Assembly (NCBI GenBank): GCA_014871385.1
Contig: CM026426.1
Location: 89,166,250-89,230,249 of the forward strand
Length of the DNA stretch: 64,000 nt
Direction: 5' to 3'
DNA from: Ceratodon purpureus
Lineage: Eukaryota; Streptophyta; Bryopsida; Pseudoditrichales; Ditrichaceae
In this document: piece by piece, positions 20,115-31,557 of the stretch
How positions within the stretch are numbered: position 1 is the first letter of the stretch
Layout: each line of letters starts with the position of its first letter
Position numbers and translations under genes: made by a program
The notes under the pieces: generated by a model
Seen by the model: the letters and a program-made list of their open reading frames with translations, nothing else
Told to the model about the DNA's origin: nothing
The model's database searches: none

Positions 20115-23100
20115 ATGGAGGAGTCCGCCAAGAGAAAGCATGTAAGACCTCTGCATTAATCTTTTAAGTTAGTTTAGTTCTGCTTTTAGTTTAAGTTTTA
20201 TTAAGTTCACTATAGTTATGTTATGTTTAGTTTCGTTCTGATTTGGTGCTGTTGTTGCAGGATTCTCCAGATTGTTCTGATCCGTCGAAAAAGACGAGGA
20301 CAAACGGGGCAGACCTTTCCAACTTGAGGAAACCGCTGACGGGGGCTTTGGACGATCTCAAAGTAAGTGTTCTATGTAAACTCTTTTCCCAGGTAAGTAT
20401 TCTATGACTTCAGCAACCTCTCTTTGTTGACTTCAGTTTTTTTAATTTTGTTCGAAAACATGTTCTGACTGTTTTTCTGACTGTGCAGATGGACACGGAT
20501 TGTGCAGTTGTGGACAACCAGATGCTTCATCCGCCATCATTCAACTTGGAAATTAGCAGTCATAATCACGATGGTGTCAAGGCAGAGATTCATGAGGGTA
20601 ACCCGTACTATGCATGCTCACTCCAACAGCTATCCATCTTCCATCATCTGGTAAGCTCTATCTATATTCACTTTTCGCTTTTCTCCTTTCGCTTTTCTCT
20701 TTTCACTTTTCACATGTTGATTTATACTAACATGTTTGTTTGTTTGTTACAGTATCTGTTTCCAATTGTGTTTCCCAGAGTCAAAGTATGTCATCAGTGA
20801 AGGAGCAGTCCGCCATGCTTGTTAGGCAAAGTTTGCCGCTGTCTGGGGGTCGCAGTCTGCCGCTTCTGCAATCAACAGATGGTAAGCATTTTTCTCTCAA
20901 TCAGATGTTAAATATTAACCACGAGAATAAGAAAACATTTGTAATAACATTTATCATTATAACAACTAGATGTTCATAGTGAGTTCATTGGATTTAAAAT
21001 TATTTGCTATTTCTAAATTAATTGTGATTTTGTTCTTTTGCAGATGTGGCTGATATCTGTGAAGGAACGTTCAGCTTTTCTGATCTGGTAGTCACCCCAC
21101 CGGGCGGTCCAGCGTTAGTTACACCTTACAGCCCTTACAGCCCGACAGTAGTTATACCTTGTAGCCCGAACTTGACTGGATCAGAGAAGGAATACGTTCC
21201 TTCGCAGTACGAGAAGGAAGTTGATTGCATATTGGATGACATACTTGAAGTTGGGGAGCCTCCAAGCAAGAGCAGTGAAGATGAGGGGCCTGCTGAGCCT
21301 CTTCCCGTTCCTGGAAGGGTGTTCAGGCAGCCTTCTAAAAAGGAGAAGGAGTTGTTGTGCAAGGGGGGAAAAAGAAGGAGTGAGCGTTCTGAAGAATGGG
21401 CGAGGAAAACTTTTGATGCTTGGCGGCTGTTCAACCGGCATCCAGTGGATTTGAGCATTGAAGACATGTCTGAATTAAAGGACATCCGGCCATTTACTTC
21501 ACTTCTTGAAGATTTCATGCTTTCTGCTGTGAAGCAGAATGGTGATTTGTATGAACCTGGAACGTGAGTCCTATTGCCTATTTTTTTATTTTTTTTCATT
21601 GCTTCATTGTTTCATTGCTTAGTTAACTGTATACTTAAAAGTTTAATGGCTTTATTGTTTGGCTTTCATAGTTTATACTTTGTGAACTGGTTCTAACTGT
21701 GTTTAACTTGTTTTGCAGGATTGGTTCAATGCTTCGATCTATTGGCCGCCTCATTCGGGCAAGGGAGAATTAGAGATGCATTGAGAATTCAACTAAGTTG
21801 GAGAATCCATTCTATATCCTAACGAACATACGTTATGCAAAGGTAAGGCAGGCAGCGGATATTGCAGCGCAACGATCAGTTGATGCTGGACTTGGGAAAG
21901 ACATCAAACGATCTGATGTGATTTCTCTTGAGGAAGAAGCGTTGATGTTGGCTTCTCCAGCTGCTGATGTAAACACTCCATCAGGCCTGAATCACATGTT
22001 TGGATATTTCACTATGCGAAATTTCTTTGTCAGAGGTGTCAACGAAGTTAGGGGCCTCAACAAATTCTAGTTCGTGCTTGTTCGGGACAACTTTGGCCGA
22101 GAGGGTCTCAAGTGAATATTTTTCTAATCTTTTAATGCTTCTTTTTTTGCTTGCTTGTTTGCTTGGGTGTTTGCTTGGTTCTTTTTGCTTGGGTGTTTGC
22201 TTGGTTTTTTTTTGCTTGGTTGTTGATTAGACTATATGTTTGTGTATGTCTTTCAGGTATCTGCCTGGTGAAAGCAAGAAGTCGAAGGTTGATGTGCTTC
22301 ACTGCAATGTTAACAACATGAGGCAGCCTATGACTTGTTATGACACTGATGTCATTAACACATACAAGGCTTTAACGTCTCCTTGGCCAACATGGTCTGA
22401 GAGAGATTGCATTGAGAAGCCCCGGCCTCATGCAATGTTTCTTCAGCCTAAATACAAAATTAAAAGGAATGATATTGTTTGGTTCACAAAGGGGCCTTGG
22501 GGTAAAAATGGTATTTCTGAGATATGCAAGACAATGGCTGAATATGTTCCTTCTCTAAAGGCTAAGAGAATTACTAACAAAAGTGCAAGGTCTACTAGAA
22601 TATCCCGGATGGAGGCGGCCTTGGCCCCTGCTGATATGGGCATGCTTCAGACTGGTCACAGGGATGTGAAATCATACAAGGGGTATTCTCGGGAATCTAA
22701 AGATAGGGAAGATAAGGTTTTATAAGACATCATTTGTGGAACTAAAAGTACCTACCTCGATGCTATGAGGGCTGAAGCTGCTGAAGTCAGCGAGCTAAAG
22801 GTACTTTTACTTCCACAAATAGTGATGTTTTCAAATTTTTAATTTGTTTACTTGATTTGTTTCTGATTTGTGGTTGTTACTAATTTGCAGGATCAAGATG
22901 CCAAGCGGTCATCTGAAGTGAAGTTTCATGAGCCAGCTAATGAATATCTGAAGGTATGCAATCTCGTTGTACTTTAATTGTTTTCAATTGTTTGCATTTA
23001 AAAGTACTCAATGTTTTGCAATATTTAAAACGACTTGGTTCTTATTTTATTGTTGTGTTTTGCAGGTTAGTTCTGCTCTGCAAATCACTGGTAAAGGGAA

Positions 23101-23335
23101 GATTGCAGCACATGAAGGTTTTGAAAAGGTTTGTCAAAGTTCAAAAGACATGGCCAAATTTTTGAAGTTGTATAGAAGACTGGAAGCTAAGCAGCGGATT
23201 GTAGGAGGTGGCGGTGGTCCGCAGTTTTGTAATTTGACGAATTGCCAGATCTATAATGTTACATCTAGTAGCACTAGTAATGTTTTGTACAAGGGGAAGG
23301 AAAATAACTCATTTGTAGATGTAGAGGAGAATTAG
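20115..23335 (+). pseudogene. Crypton-type tyrosine recombinase (DUF3504/KIAA1958-like), nine exons, three in-frame stops
   Basis: Exons: 20115-20141, 20261-20362, 20489-20597, 20753-20881, 21044-21563, 21719-22111, 22257-22800, 22891-22953, 23066-23335. All introns are GT-AG and the phases join to 719 codons. The N-terminus is Lys/Ser rich and nuclear-like (KKTRTNGADL). At about 250-320 a core-binding-like part reads EEWARKTFDAWRLFNRHPV. The catalytic part holds FTMRNFFVRGVNEVRGL (Arg, about residue 398), DIVWFTKGPWGKNGISEI, TNKSARSTRIS (22573-22590) and QTGHRDVKSYKGYS with His and the presumed Tyr (22651-22686). This order matches Crypton-derived tyrosine recombinases; the usual His of HxxR is Lys here. 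A coiled, Gly-rich tail follows. In-frame TAG at 21771, TAG at 22068 and TAA at 22723 break it, each where Gln would read naturally. Cryptons are best known from fungi, oomycetes and animals. Confidence 0.8.
22727..22832. repeat. Inverted repeat spanning the exon 7 splice donor
   Basis: The exonic arm ACATCATTTGTGGAACTAAA (22727 on, continuing AGTACCT) pairs with the intronic arm around AGGTACTTTTACTTCCACAA (from 22799). The second arm contains the GT donor at 22801. The loop is about 46 bases of coding sequence. Confidence 0.7.
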
Positions 23336-23454
23336 TTGATGTCCTATGCTTTCCCAGTTTCCCTTTAAGGCTTTTTGGGTTTTAAGGGAGGGAATCAATT
23401 TGTACTTGTGAATTTTAAAAGACTCAATGGTTTAATGTTTCTAATTCAATTGCA

Positions 23455-23497
<43 letters not shown>

Positions 23498-23982
23498 GTG
23501 GATATTGTATGGATGTTGGTGATTGTAATTTTAATCGTAATAGGCCAAAGCTTACATATTCCATCAAGATCAAATTATTCTATCAATTTCGTTTTTATAA
23601 AAAATATTTCTAATTCTCCAAGTTTGGAGGGACCCTAAACCCCTCAATTTGTGTAAAACATAAAAAAAGTTAAAAATCTTGGCCTTGATGCCCTTCTACA
23701 TATAGTGTAGGTTCATCCACTAACACATCGTTCTGCCATTTATCTAAAATATATTATCGCCAAAATTAAAATCAAAAATCATTCCATTCTAAAATTATAA
23801 TTACTGCACACTCCGTGAAAAGGGGGGTTTTCTGCGGAATTCCTTGATTCAAGGGAATTCCGCTTCTGAACATCCCAATTTTCCTAAAGGAATTTTCCCA
23901 TTGGAGGTTTACGCGGGTCAATCTACTGTTGAATATTTGGGTGCAAAAGTGTAACCACTAGCTCAATGACAACTCATTCTGC
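23336..23982. repeat. AT microsatellite and foldback hairpin region
   Basis: An (AT)n run of about 30 bases lies at 23461-23492. A foldback at about 23830-23870 has arms GCGGAATTCC and GGGAATTCCGC around TTGATTCAA and is preceded by GGGGTTTTCT, the motif shared with the hairpin at 15.2 kb. No gene is visible. Confidence 0.65.
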
Positions 23983-24819
23983 ATGGGAAAGGCGCTATAC
24001 GACGCTTGGCGCACGACAATATGTGTAGGGATGGAGGTTTATAAAGAGATTACGAGATTCAAGAGGTTGGTGAGAAGGATGCAGTACCTTACCAGTCTGC
24101 TTGACGAAGTATGGACGGCAACGAACACATTTGCATCGGCCGGCTCCAAACCAAGATGGAACTTTTCGCCTCCGACGAGTTTCTTACTGTTTCACCTTGC
24201 CACCAAAGTGCCTCAAACCCACTTCAACGCGCTCCCTTTCACTTACAGCGCACAGAACAGTCCTTTGGAAGGTGTCCCGAAGGACATCGAGGAAGCCATA
24301 GACTTACTTTTCCAGGACGTGCAAAGGAATCTAGACAGTCATTAGGAGATTGTGCTCCCTCCGCCGGAGCCGCCTTCTCCTCCTCTCCCTCTTTCTCCTA
24401 ACACGTTCATCACCAGGCACTGCAGAGGGCAGTACTATCCCCAAGACTTAGTCTGCGATTTTTCACCCGAGACGGCTCAAAGGCTGCAGGCGTTCCTTTA
24501 GTAGGAGATCAACGACTTGCTTGCATCAGCAAAACTAGAGGGGCAGGAAAACCTTGCGCTTGCACTTACACCTGATGAGGAGGAGAGGCCCAGGATCGCC
24601 AATGACGCTTTGACAGTATCCCTTTCCAACGGGAGGAACACTCTGAGGTTCTCCAACATGCAACCCGCATGCGGAGCTTTCCGTGCTTGGCGGCCCTTGA
24701 TCTGTAGACTACTGTGGCGCAGCAATTGGACGGACAGGCGTACAAGCGATGGATGGCTGACGGCCAAGTTTTCTCCCTTAGACCGCGACACCCCTTGTGA
24801 TTGTTTAGTTTTAGTTTAG
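23983..24819 (+). pseudogene. Gag-like or unknown mobile-element protein, three in-frame stops
   Basis: One frame runs 279 codons from an ATG at 23983, broken by TAG at 24343 and by a TAG TAG pair at about 24499-24504. The protein has a basic helical N-terminal part (VYKEITRFKRLVRRMQYL), then EGVPKDIEEAIDLLFQDV, a proline-rich linker, ITRHCRGQYYPQDL and FSPETAQRLQAFL. The three stops lie where Gln would read naturally. No catalytic motif is present. The size, basic N-terminus and repeat-rich surroundings suggest a gag-like product, but this is a guess. Confidence 0.4.
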
Positions 24820-25135
24820 TTTTAGTTTAGTTTAGAAGCTTGTCGTTTTGTTGCCGGCCCTAACCTTGTAAGGGCAGTGCCATGGCCTGGTCTGCGCGCG
24901 GCAGATGCTCGCTCCCTTCCCTCGGACCTGGGCGCGCAGGCCGGACACCCCGGCCCGGGCCCCGTGCCCTGGCACTCTTTGGCTTCGGCCGTGCGCTTTG
25001 GCGCGTGACGGGCTTCAGCCCTGCGCTTTGGCGCTTTACGGGCTTCGACCCTTTTTTCTTTAAACCCGGTGGGTATTTTTGGTGCAGAGATCAAGGCTTT
25101 GTCACAACAATTGGCCGGGCTGCGACAGACAGATG
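24803..25135 (+). repeat. GC-rich tract with short tandem units
   Basis: GTTTTAGTTTA units (24803-24834) are followed by GC-rich DNA. It includes a roughly 30-bp unit GCGCTTTGGCG..ACGGGCTTC repeated about twice to three times (24975-25050). It may be an LTR or promoter region of the adjacent element. No terminal repeats are found. Confidence 0.45.
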
Positions 25136-26500
25136 TTGAAGTCTGAAATAAAGTTGTTCAATAAAAGACAAAGAAGCTAGGCTAACAGCAGCTCACAATT
25201 CCACCAATGCAACATTATAGATCGCAAAGGCAAGGGTTTCGAAGGTAAGGCGGCATTTACTTACTTTACAAACACCAAGAGTGTTTACATATCTATAAGC
25301 ATCATCTTCACACATCTATAAGCATCATCCATTCTACCATTTGACTTTCAAATTAGAATTATTTTGGAAAGGCGTGGTGTTGTCGTCCTGTGGTTTTTTC
25401 TTGCACCTTGAGTGCGTTGCAAAGTTAATTAAAGGACATATCCATAAGAGTAGGTACTGTAAGGCTGTTCTCCTTGCTTTGTCACATGTTCACCTTGTTG
25501 GACCATAGGTGGTACAATTCAAAGGAGAATTGGTTAAAATATAAAGTAGTGAGTGCACCATGATCTATAATGTCTTGAAGGCAACAAAGGAGGAGACTGC
25601 TCCAATGTACCTTTGGATATAGGAGCAAAGGACTAAGAGACTATATAAATCTCTTAGGTTATACGTCTAGCCCATATTGTAATTTTGAAGTGGTTATAAA
25701 GTCTAGCCCATATTGTGGTTGTGTTTTACATTGGAAATTTGTGATTGGACTTTTGAATTTGCGTCTTTCTAAATGTTTTTATATCCAAAACAATTGTAAC
25801 TGCAAAATAAGCTTCCTTCGGGTTGTTGGCAATGCCTCTGAAGATTATCATGCACAGCATTGTTGTTTTGAAAGATATAAATAGAATGGTTGTTGCAAAA
25901 TTGCTTAATTTCCAAATCTGTGTATGATTCTCTTCACTTATAAAAATGCTAGTTTGTTTTTGGAAATCAAGAACCTTGTTAATACAATATCATAAGTTGC
26001 TACATGACAGTAAAAATATCTACAAATGGGTATTAGTTCTTGTAGGGTTAAATATTACATTCAATGTAAGAAAGACTCATGATCATAATTTTTTTAACCA
26101 GACAATAATATCACCAAAGGAAGTATCTCCATATTAATACAATAAAAGCAATATATGAGTATCTATATGAAAGACATTTCACGTCTATTCTCGTCCTCTT
26201 TGTTATTGCCGATGCCGGTAGTATTGAAGAAGCCTACCATAGTTCAGTTCCTTTGAACACCGTAATGAAAGCAATATCCCATAAGCAGCATCTCATTGCT
26301 TCCAAACTCTCAAAGATAGACTAAAGAGGGTCCTTGCCATTAGAATTGTGGTTATAGGAGATGCCAAGATTTGTGATAACTCCATTAAAGAGCCCTTCCA
26401 ACTCTGCAACCAACCACAGAAAAAATAGTTTCAAAAACATATAAACAAGGAAAGAATGCAAAGATTACCCTCAATCCGCCTACTTCACCTCCCCCTTTTA
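25136..26500. other. Non-coding DNA with two short duplications
   Basis: A 17-bp block ATCTATAAGCATCATC is repeated at about 25291 and 25316. GTCTAGCCCATATTGT is repeated at about 25665 and 25702. Otherwise I see nothing coding. Confidence 0.5.
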
Positions 26501-27290
26501 GCCTAGATCCTCACTTTTTCTCTTCATTCCCGAGGGTATGGGCTGCTGCACCGTTGGAGGCATGCTTTGGCTTAGGGTTTTGCCATGGGCTTGCCCTAGC
26601 CGCCGGTTCGCGACTCTCATTGAATAGTCACCGTTCCTTTGAGTGCTCTCTTGGTACTCTCACTTCATAATTCACACTCACTGTTCTTTTCTACTCTCTC
26701 GGTGCTCTTGCCCTAACTGCACTTGATACTCTTCTCTCGGCTGTTCTCTGACTGCTCTCTCCCGCCGCACTTACCCGTCTCTCTTGAGTCTTCTCTCTTG
26801 TTTCTACAAGCTGCGAATGTGTTCTTTCTCAATTGTGCTCTTGGGTGAGGTTTTCACAGCTGAGGTATTGATTTGAGGTGCAGGAGGTGTTGCGCGACGA
26901 TGCTCGCAACTGCTCCTCAGTTTGAAGTTTTGATAAGCGTCTTGGGTTGTTGCTGCTCCTTCTTGAATGCTCTCAATTGCAGCTCGCCTTGGGTTTCTGC
27001 TCGCTCGTGGTCGTCATCTTTGGTAGGTTCGTTGCTCCTCGAAGTTGGTTGGTGCTGCTTGTTGTATTTGATAGGTGGTCGCTGCTCAATATGCCCCTGC
27101 TTGCTCGTTGCTTCTCAACTCGCCTCTGCTTGTTGGTCACCTGCGATTAGTGATCCCTTTGGCTGTTGGTCAGCTGCAAATTGTGCTCTCCCGCACATTT
27201 GGTGCTCTATCAACACTCGTTTTCTCTACTTGACAAGGTGAGAAACACTGTGCTTGTATCTTTAATTCTGGGTTTTTATTGAATCTTTTG
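26501..27290. other. CT-rich tract, possible leader of the hAT gene
   Basis: Pyrimidine-rich sequence (CTCTC and TGCTC motifs) with one open frame of about 120 codons (26873-27241) rich in Cys, Ser and Leu. I regard that frame as non-coding because of its composition. A donor-like AAGGTGAGAA occurs at about 27236. Confidence 0.35.
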
Positions 27291-27597
27291 CTCTTGCTTT
27301 CATGAGTAGTATGTATATTTTCAATGTCTCCCTTGCATTACATGTTGCTGATTTGTTTTTTTGCACTTGTTTTGATATGTGGTATTTGTGTTTAGAATGT
27401 CTTCTTTGCATTATAGTGACTGATCTTTTTGTTTGCTCTTGTTTTGATGACTAGTACTTGTGTTTAAAATGTCTTCATTGCATTTTAGGTGGCTGATTTG
27501 TTTGTTTGTTCTTATATTTATGAGTAGTATTTTTGTTTACAATGTTTATCTTGCATTAGAAGTGGCTGATTTATTTGTTCTTTGCTTGTGTTGCAGG
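27290..27597 (+). repeat. Tandem repeat, about 72-bp unit, four diverged copies
   Basis: Each unit carries a run like TGCTCTTGTTTTGATGA, then GTGTTTAAAATGTCTTC, GCATT and GGCTGATTTG. It ends at an acceptor-like GTGTTGCAG, so the array is probably intronic. Confidence 0.75.
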
Positions 27598-28164
27598 TTG
27601 GAGTTGTTCATTTTAAATTTGGAATAGAGATTAAGGTTACAGCACACCTGTAAGGCACCCACCTGTATACATCGTTAGTGAGTGAGATTGCATGCTCTCT
27701 GACTGATTATTTGTTTTAGTAAGTGGTTGATGGTTGATGTCTGCAGTATGCAATGAATATATCTTGACTGCAATGATTTTTTACTTATATGTGCTGAGTA
27801 TTTGCTGCCTTGGTAGATTTTTTATTACATTTTTTTGGCTGTGTATTTACTGTCTGATTTGGTTGTCTAATTTGGTTTTTTGACTATTCTCTTGATTGAT
27901 TGTTTTGGTTAGTTATGTACATTGGCTGTTTTGGTTTTGGATTCATATAAGGTGTTTTGATTTTTGGGTTTTTTTTGTTGTTTTGTCATACTGAATGCTT
28001 GTGTTCATTTTCTGCTGATTTGAGTTATTGGTCTTGGTTTTCTGTGTTGATTTTCTACTGATTATAGTTGTTATTGGTTTTAAGTATTTCATGTACATTG
28101 TATAGAAGTTTTCTATTATTTAAGCTTAAAGGTGCTTTATAGTCTGATTAGTAAAAAGTGGAAC
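27598..28164 (+). other. T-rich spacer before hAT transposase
   Basis: Many TTTT and TTGG runs, with no coding frame. It is probably intron or 5' UTR of the hAT gene. Confidence 0.4.
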
Positions 28165-28397
28165 TATGGCCAAAAGACGTAGAACAATTAGAGATAATTT
28201 TCTCAGAAATGGAATTAACCAAGATATTTGTCTTGCTTCATTAATAGCAACTTCTTATATAGCAAAGGAGCTTACTCAAGTTGAGACTACTGGATTAGCT
28301 TGGAAAGATGCATAGTATGCTTAGTTTCATTGGATTGAGTTTAACTTTGATATGGGTAGGCTTTTTTGCAAGCTTCGTGAGAGAAGCAAGCTAGTAA

Positions 28398-28442
28398 TGT
28401 GGTTGCTAAATGTGGTTGCTAAATGTGGTTGCTAAATGTGGT
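28398..28442 (+). repeat. Short tandem repeat TAAATGTGGTTGC
   Basis: About three copies lie inside the decayed hAT coding region, probably arisen by slippage. Confidence 0.7.
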
Positions 28443-29098
28443 TTGGTGATCATTGAAATTTCAGCTTTTCAGGATCTTAACATGTCTTAGGAACATTAAA
28501 ACCTTGAGTGTGCAGCTAATCAAGGTGAGAAGGTAATGAAAAAGATTGTAGAAAAAATGTTTGTAGCATGTGATGATGTTTTGATCAATTTGTTTGGGCA
28601 GCTTATTTTTTGGCCAAGGAAACTATTCCTTTAACGAAGTTTACATCTTTGTGCAAGTTAATGTTGAAGTCCAAGTCTAGCATTATTGGAAGTTTGTATC
28701 ATGATGAAAAGTCAAGTGCAGAAATGGTGTTTTGTATTTCTACTGTGATTCAGAAGAAAAAAACAAGATTCCAGATTTTTTGGCTTGATGATTGGTGAAT
28801 CTATTAATGTAAGTGTGAGTGGGCATGTAGTAGTTTTGGCCACATTTATTGAAGGACTGCCTGTGAGTGTTTTATAGGGCTGCTTGAAATTGCTAATGGG
28901 AGAAAAGATGGTGAGGAAATATTTCAGAAGTTATCAAAATGAGCCAAGGAGTGGGGTTTGGATTTGAATAAATGTGTTGCATTTGGGTCTCATGGATGTT
29001 CAACTATGGTAGGAAGTAAAAGTGGTGTTTCTACTAGACTGAAGGAAGTGAGTCCATTTGTAATTTTAGTTTCATTGCATATAGGACTAACCTGGCTA

Positions 29099-29536
29099 CA
29101 ATCCACCCTCTATAAATGTAACATCTATAAATGTTAACCCTCCATAAATGTTAACTTTCTTCTACTCCCTACATATTGCACATCATAAATGTTAAATTTG
29201 TTAACTGTTAACAAAATGTCTCTTCCTTCTTTGAAAATTTGACTCTTCAATTGTTAATAAATGAAATAGAATTAGAATATGGATGATGAAAACTACTCAT
29301 CCTATTAAATTCCTCTCATTCTACACATTACTTGATATTGAATAAAGTTTTGATTGGATTTCCAATTTTATGAATAGTATTCTCTCACAAGCATTCTTAA
29401 AAATTGCTTATATTTGTAAATGTTATGATTTGTATATTGCTCGAAAAAGTAATTTCATAATTGTTAACTGTTAACACCTCTGTAAATGTTAACTTTGATA
29501 TACTCCCGAGGATGAACATTTATAGAGGGTAGATTG
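29099..29536. mobile_element. MITE with TA duplication, 438 bp, inside hAT
   Basis: Ends CAATCCACCCTCTATAAATG and, inverted, CAATCTACCCTCTATAAATG differ at one base. TA flanks both sides (29097-29098 and 29537-29538). Removing the element and one TA restores the hAT frame TNLATLQAAES across the site. Subterminal copies of TAAATGTTAAC recur. TA and the short TIRs suggest a Tc1/mariner (Stowaway-like) MITE. Confidence 0.9.
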
Positions 29537-29670
29537 TACTTTACAAGCAGCTGAGTCCACTAAATGTAAGTTTGTGTCCTCTAAAATTGACAAGACAATT
29601 AACTTACTCGCAGCTAGTTCAAAAAAGCGAGTAAGAAAAATAAATTTACATGCCATTCACAAGGAATTAA

Positions 29671-30441
29671 ATGTTGCACAAAAAACACTTAAGAGATTTC
29701 AGAAGATCAGATGGCTTTTTAGATCAAAATAGTTCACTGCAGAAATCGATAGCCCACAAATGGAGACATGAGGGGAGCCCCTCCTTCAATCTCAAATGGA
29801 AAGAGGTTTGGAAATCCAGCAGGGCTAAGAAGGAAGCAGCATTCATGTGGTCCCTCTGGCATCAAGCTGTCGCAACCAACGCCTGGAGAGGCAAATTCAA
29901 CCCAGAGGTTGACCAGGAATGTAAGCTATGCGACTCCCATAGCATTGAATCCTACACTCACTGTTTTTACGAATGTAGTCATGCTAAAGGGATATGGCAT
30001 TACTGCTTCTACATCATACACATCTTGCTGAAAGGGAGGAGAAACCTTAATCCTCCTCAACGTTTCACTTTTCACCAATGTTTGTTTGGCCAACCAGTGA
30101 GGTTACGCAAGAATGGGCTTATCAGGTTGTGGTCCCTGCTGAGGGGAGTCGGCCTGTGGTGCATATGGCTTAGCAGAAACGCTAAGGTGTTTGAAGGCTC
30201 ATGCTGGCCCGACCCCAGATGTAGGGAATTCTTATGGGAGGCCATATTAGACTACGGGAGAATCGCATGGAAGAGAACTTTGATAGCAGTTCAGCGAGCT
30301 GACAGCTTTGCAATGGCCCGCAGCATCTTGAAAGGTTTTAACTCAGTATGGATGTGTCGAAGCATCTTAGGTATTAGGAATGAGCTGCAGGTTAAGTGGA
30401 ATTTGCTTCCCCCTAGAGGAGTCATCATGAACTGGTTGTAG
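29671..30441 (+). pseudogene. LINE C-terminal zf-RVT domain of the inserted copy
   Basis: The inserted LINE portion, from about 29726, reads SIAHKWRHEGSPSFNLKW, KEAAFMWSLWHQAVATNAW and the zinc knuckle QECKLCDSHSIESYTHCFYE, followed by CSHAKGIWHYC. This has C-x2-C, E-x3-H and C spacing typical of plant LINE zf-RVT domains. It then runs LWSLLRGVGLWCIWLSRNAK to a TAG at 30439-30441. The frame is open to its stop, so the copy is probably young. The first 18 residues belong to hAT sequence. Confidence 0.85.
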
Positions 30442-30563
30442 ACTGCAATTTGTTTTAGTCCAGAAGTCCATCGGTCCCTTTGCCCTGGGCCTCGGCCTGA
30501 TGAGGGTTGTTCTTTCTCGTTTGCAATGAAATTCTCTTCATTTGCTCCAAAAAAAAAAAAAAA
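29726..30563 (+). mobile_element. 5'-truncated LINE with poly(A), 838 bp, inside hAT
   Basis: A perfect 17-bp duplication AGATGGCTTT-TTAGATC flanks it (29709-29725 and 30564-30580). The right end is a run of A residues (about 30549-30563), as expected from target-primed reverse transcription. The hAT frame continues across the duplicated site (QKIRWLF then SEAICTLC). Only the LINE 3' end is present. Confidence 0.95.
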
Positions 30564-31557
30564 AGATGGCTTTTTAGATCTGAAGCAATTTGTACATTAT
30601 GTGATTCACTTGAGTCAGTTTTGGTTTTTTTAAGGGATGTTCCAAAGGACAAAGGTGACGGTATAATCCCTTTGTTGTATGAAAAATTGAGGTCTTTTAA
30701 ATTTATTTATATTTTATATATTTTGGTTGATTTGTTGCATGGTTTGTCCATTTTATGTACAATTTTTTAGAATAATTATGTTGATGTAACTACTCTTGCT
30801 TCAATTGTAAGGACCAAAATTGAGAATATTCGAATGTTGTACATTATGGATAATTCTGATTTGAATGAGTGTACTTTTAATGAGAATTCTGGATACCATG
30901 TAATATCAAGTTTTGGGCCCCCTAATGGATATTTGATAAGGCTCTAGTGAAATTAGGGGAGCTAGGTTCCATTCTGTTAAGATGATTAAAGATAGAACAA
31001 TAACTGATTTAGAAGAAGCTCTTAGTTTCCAGAAAGAGTATGATGAAGATGTATACAAAGCTTTAGAAGCTAGGTTTAGTGACAATCACATCATTTTAGC
31101 ATTTAGTGTTCTAAATCCTTCTAACATGCCTTCAAAGAGGGTAGAATTAAATTCTTGGTGTGTCACAGAGTTGGAGCTTCTTTTGAAGCATTATGGTATG
31201 CAAAAAAACCTTGAAGGTAAAACTCTCTCTCCCCTTCTTGATTCAGATGCATGTAGGAGAGAATTTTTCAATTTTGAATTGCAAGCAAGTTAGGATTGAA
31301 ATAATAAGACTTTTAAGGACCTTTGGGCTATGGTAACTTGGAATGAACCTTTGCAAGTGAAGTATGCTAATATTCTCTTGTTAGCTAAGATAGCAAGATG
31401 CCAATGTGTAAGTACAGCAACTTGTGAGGGGGCTTTTTCAGTTCAGAATGTCATTAAAACAAAACATAGGAATAGGTTAGGTACAAAACACCTTGATGTT
31501 GTTTTGAGGGTTGCTTTAGAAGAGCCACAAGATGATTATGACTACATTCTAGTTTAG

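Larger units (their letters stand above)
28165..31557 (+). pseudogene. hAT transposase (ZNF862/ZMYM-like), interrupted by two insertions
   Basis: Coding blocks appear in order: a basic N-terminus from ATG 28165 (MAKRRRTIRDNFLRNG), FDQFVWAAYFLAKETIPLTK (28580 on), LLEIANGRKDGEEIFQKL, AKEWGLDLNKCVAFGSHG and STMVGSKSGVSTRLKEVSPF (to about 29060). After the MITE come LQAAESTKCKF and LNVAQKTLKRFQKIRWLF. After the LINE come SEAICTLCDSLESVLVFL, MIKDRTITDLEEALSF and a hAT dimerisation region with LLAKIARCQCVSTATCEGAF and IKTKHRNRLGTKHLDVVL to a TAG at 31555-31557. Frames change several times and stops occur (for example at 28312, 31291 and 31297). The order and motifs are those of the hAT family. I could not identify hAT terminal repeats or the 8-bp duplication. 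Confidence 0.8.

Noticed and set aside
24882..25139. Arg/Gly/Pro-rich open frames in the GC tract
   Set aside because: Explained by GC-rich tandem units; present on both strands.
26873..27241. Open frame of about 120 codons rich in Cys, Ser and Leu
   Set aside because: Composition follows a CT-rich tract, there is no domain or homologous pattern, and it ends at a likely splice donor region.
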